Assembly: GCA_024408905.1 (NCBI GenBank)
Contig: JAKSUP010000067.1
Span: forward strand, 1-7,143
Length of the DNA: 7,143 nt
Origin: a bacterium
GTDB taxonomy: Bacteria > Cyanobacteriota > Vampirovibrionia > Gastranaerophilales > Gastranaerophilaceae
Reading direction: 5' to 3'
Shown here: positions 5,886 to 7,143 of the stretch, in pieces
How the letters are laid out: each line of letters begins with the position of its first letter
Position numbering within the stretch: the first letter of the stretch is position 1
Notes under the pieces: generated by a model
Database searches by the model: none
Told to the model about the DNA's origin: nothing
The model's input: only the letters and a program-made list of their open reading frames with translations
Position numbers and translations under genes: made by a program

Positions 5886-6965
5886 ATGGTAAAAGAGTGT
5901 TCTAACGAAGATTTTGAATCGCTATTAGCAAAATACGATTACAATTTTAAACGTGGCGATATCGTAAAGGGAGTTGTGTGTGCGTACGAATCTGACGGCG
6001 CAATCGTTGACATTGGATCAAAATGTACAGCGTATGTTCCTGCGTATGAAGTTTCAACAGACAGAAAAGCTCGTGTCGAAGAAGTACTGGAAAAAAATAC
6101 TGAATATGAATTCCTTATCACAAGTGATTGCGATGAAAACGGCAAATTTAGTTTATCATACAAAAAAGTACACTTGGCTCACACCTGGGCAGAACTTGCA
6201 AAGGTTAAAGAAGCTGATGAAACAATTGCAGTTGTTATCTCACAAACCGTTAAAGGTGGTTTGATTGTTGATGTATCAGGGGTTCAAGGATTTATTCCAC
6301 AAGGCCAATTGTGTGCAAAAGAGTCAGCTTGTGGAGTAGGAGATAAGATTGATGTCAAAATTTTGACTTTAGACAAAGCTCAAAATAACTTGATTTTATC
6401 AAACAGAAAAGTTTACGAAACAAATATGGCAGAAACTCGCAAAAACGTATTTGAACAAATTGAAGTTGGTCAAATCGTAAAGGGCGAAGTTGTAAGAATT
6501 ACTGATTTTGGAGCGTTTGTTAATGTTGGTGGTGTAGATTGCTTGTTGCCACTCTCACAAATTTCTTGGAAATGGGTTGAACATCCGACAGATTTATTAT
6601 CAGTAGGACAAGAAATTAATGTTGAGATTATTGATATTGACTATGATAAACAAAGAATCAGTTTGAGTTTGAAAAATACGGAGCCTGATCCGTGGATAAA
6701 AGCAGAAGAAGAATTAAAAGAAGGTGATATTAAAGAGGGTACTATTACAAGAATTAAAGGTTTTGGTGCTTTTGTCGAAGTATTACCTGGAGTTGAAGCA
6801 TTGTTACCACAGTCAGCACTTGTAGAATACCAAAATACAAGTAATTCAATTTTACAAGCAGGTGATAAAATTAATACTAAAATTATTAAATTTAACCCGA
6901 AAGACAAGCGTATTTCATTAGGTTTACCGACCGATGATACTCCGAGTGGTGATGTTTCAATATAA
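5886..6965 (+). CDS. rpsA: Ribosomal protein S1-like protein with four S1 domains
   Basis: S1 proteins bind single-stranded mRNA on the 30S subunit and help it engage. This 359-residue cytoplasmic protein has four S1 (OB-fold) repeats. The first (about 22-94) starts RGDIVKGVV and has DIGSKCTAYVP. The second (108-175) is more divergent, with VSGVQGFIP. The third (192-263) is VGQIVKGEVVRITDFGAFV with LLPLSQIS. The fourth (276-347) is EGDIKEGTITRIKGFGAFV with ALLPQSAL. The opening EDFESLLAKYDYNFKRGDIV matches the cyanobacterial S1 pattern, supporting the lineage call. Cyanobacterial S1 usually has three repeats, so the fourth is notable; a short Ser/Thr/Asp-containing tail ends the protein. The ATG has AGGAG 6 nt upstream. 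It stands alone between its own promoter and terminator, as expected for a well-expressed gene. A general S1-domain RNA-binding protein distinct from ribosomal S1 is the main alternative. Confidence 0.9.
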   Translation: MVKECSNEDFESLLAKYDYNFKRGDIVKGVVCAYESDGAIVDIGSKCTAYVPAYEVSTDRKARVEEVLEKNTEYEFLITSDCDENGKFSLSYKKVHLAHTWAELAKVKEADETIAVVISQTVKGGLIVDVSGVQGFIPQGQLCAKESACGVGDKIDVKILTLDKAQNNLILSNRKVYETNMAETRKNVFEQIEVGQIVKGEVVRITDFGAFVNVGGVDCLLPLSQISWKWVEHPTDLLSVGQEINVEIIDIDYDKQRISLSLKNTEPDPWIKAEEELKEGDIKEGTITRIKGFGAFVEVLPGVEALLPQSALVEYQNTSNSILQAGDKINTKIIKFNPKDKRISLGLPTDDTPSGDVSI

Positions 6966-6973
6966 AAAACAAT

Positions 6974-7014
6974 AAAAAGAGGATGTCTAAAAAGAATTGA
7001 CATCTTCTTTTTTT
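6974..7014 (+). terminator. Intrinsic terminator after the S1-domain gene
   Basis: A 14-bp stem pairs 6974-6987 with 6999-7012 around an 11-nt loop. Its core is GATGTC (6982-6987) with GACATC (6999-7004), and one G-T pair lies at 6981/7005. A run of seven T (7008-7014) follows. The A-run before the stem (6974-6978) means it could also act, more weakly, on the other strand. Confidence 0.9.
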
Positions 7015-7063
7015 ATTCTGCAATATTATGTAAAAAGGGCAATTTTTTAGTCACACTCCTTTG

Positions 7064-7072
7064 TGTTATTAT
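7064..7072 (+). promoter_or_regulatory. Extended -10 promoter of the right-edge gene
   Basis: TGTTATTAT (7064-7072) is an extended -10 element whose hexamer TATTAT matches 5 of 6 consensus bases. The -35 position (7044-7049, TTTTTA) is poor. Transcription would begin near 7079, about 15 nt before the ATG at 7094. This placement just after the S1 terminator supports a separate transcription unit. Confidence 0.45.
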
Positions 7073-7093
7073 ATAGGAGAAAAGGGGTATAAA

Positions 7094-7143
7094 ATGTACA
7101 CACTCGTATATTCTATTAATAACGAAAAATCGCCAAAAACTGT
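7094..7143 (+). CDS. Partial hypothetical protein, first 16 residues (runs off right edge)
   Basis: An ATG at 7094 opens a frame that reads MYTLVYSINNEKSPKT and is still open at the last base. AAAGGGG (7081-7087) is a good Shine-Dalgarno 6 nt before it, with a second purine block AGGAGA (7075-7080) further upstream. The strong ribosome binding site and the promoter just upstream support a real start. Too little is visible to name a family. Confidence 0.6.
   Translation, partial: MYTLVYSINNEKSPKT

Noticed and set aside
5974..6264. A 96-codon plus-strand frame inside the S1-domain gene
   Set aside because: It is out of frame with a clearly conserved S1 protein, has no ribosome binding site and no recognisable pattern.
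7031..7049. TAAAAA/TTTTTA inverted repeat as a second terminator
   Set aside because: The stem is six A-T pairs only and would not stall transcription. The strong terminator at 6974-7014 already accounts for this gene end.

Overview
This AT-rich window (about one third G+C by eye) is bacterial and gene-dense. The best lineage guess is a non-photosynthetic member of the Cyanobacteriota, such as a gut Gastranaerophilales/Vampirovibrionia ('Melainabacteria'). The main evidence is the S1-domain protein at 5886-6965. Its N-terminus (FESLLAKYDYNF, then RGDIVKGVV, then GAIVDIGSKCTAYVP) closely follows the cyanobacterial ribosomal protein S1 pattern as I remember it. A glyQ without an adjacent glyS and the low G+C fit the same picture. 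This assignment is an inference and was not tested by a search.

Layout. A minus-strand gene runs off the left edge (start at 171). It is divergent from a plus-strand series. The first plus-strand gene is glyQ, the glycyl-tRNA synthetase alpha chain (353-1225). Two tandem, clearly paralogous CAT/YfnA-type APC amino-acid permeases follow (1307-2869 and 2874-4409), separated by only 4 nt. Next comes an HD-GYP domain protein, probably acting on cyclic di-GMP (4474-5466). Its promoter -10 box sits so close to the ATG that the transcript should be leaderless. An 85-residue Cys-containing protein follows (5534-5791). Its Shine-Dalgarno lies in the 3' arm of a perfect 8-bp hairpin. A four-domain S1 protein (5886-6965) has its own strong promoter and a strong intrinsic terminator (6974-7014). 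A new gene begins at 7094 and runs off the right edge.

How the genes relate. glyQ and the permeases share an amino-acid supply and charging theme, and no clear terminator separates them, so they may be co-transcribed. The HD-GYP gene, the small gene and the S1 gene look like separate transcription units or sub-units. Three promoters (4459-4467, 5845-5853, 7064-7072) share a TGnTATAAT-like extended -10. No mobile element, CRISPR array, tRNA or rRNA was seen. No intergenic stretch exceeds 300 bases.

The observations most worth a second look are the SD-masking hairpin ahead of the small gene, the possible Sm-like fold of that small protein, the predicted leaderless HD-GYP mRNA, and the Asp-to-Asn change at a metal-ligand position of the HD-GYP domain.
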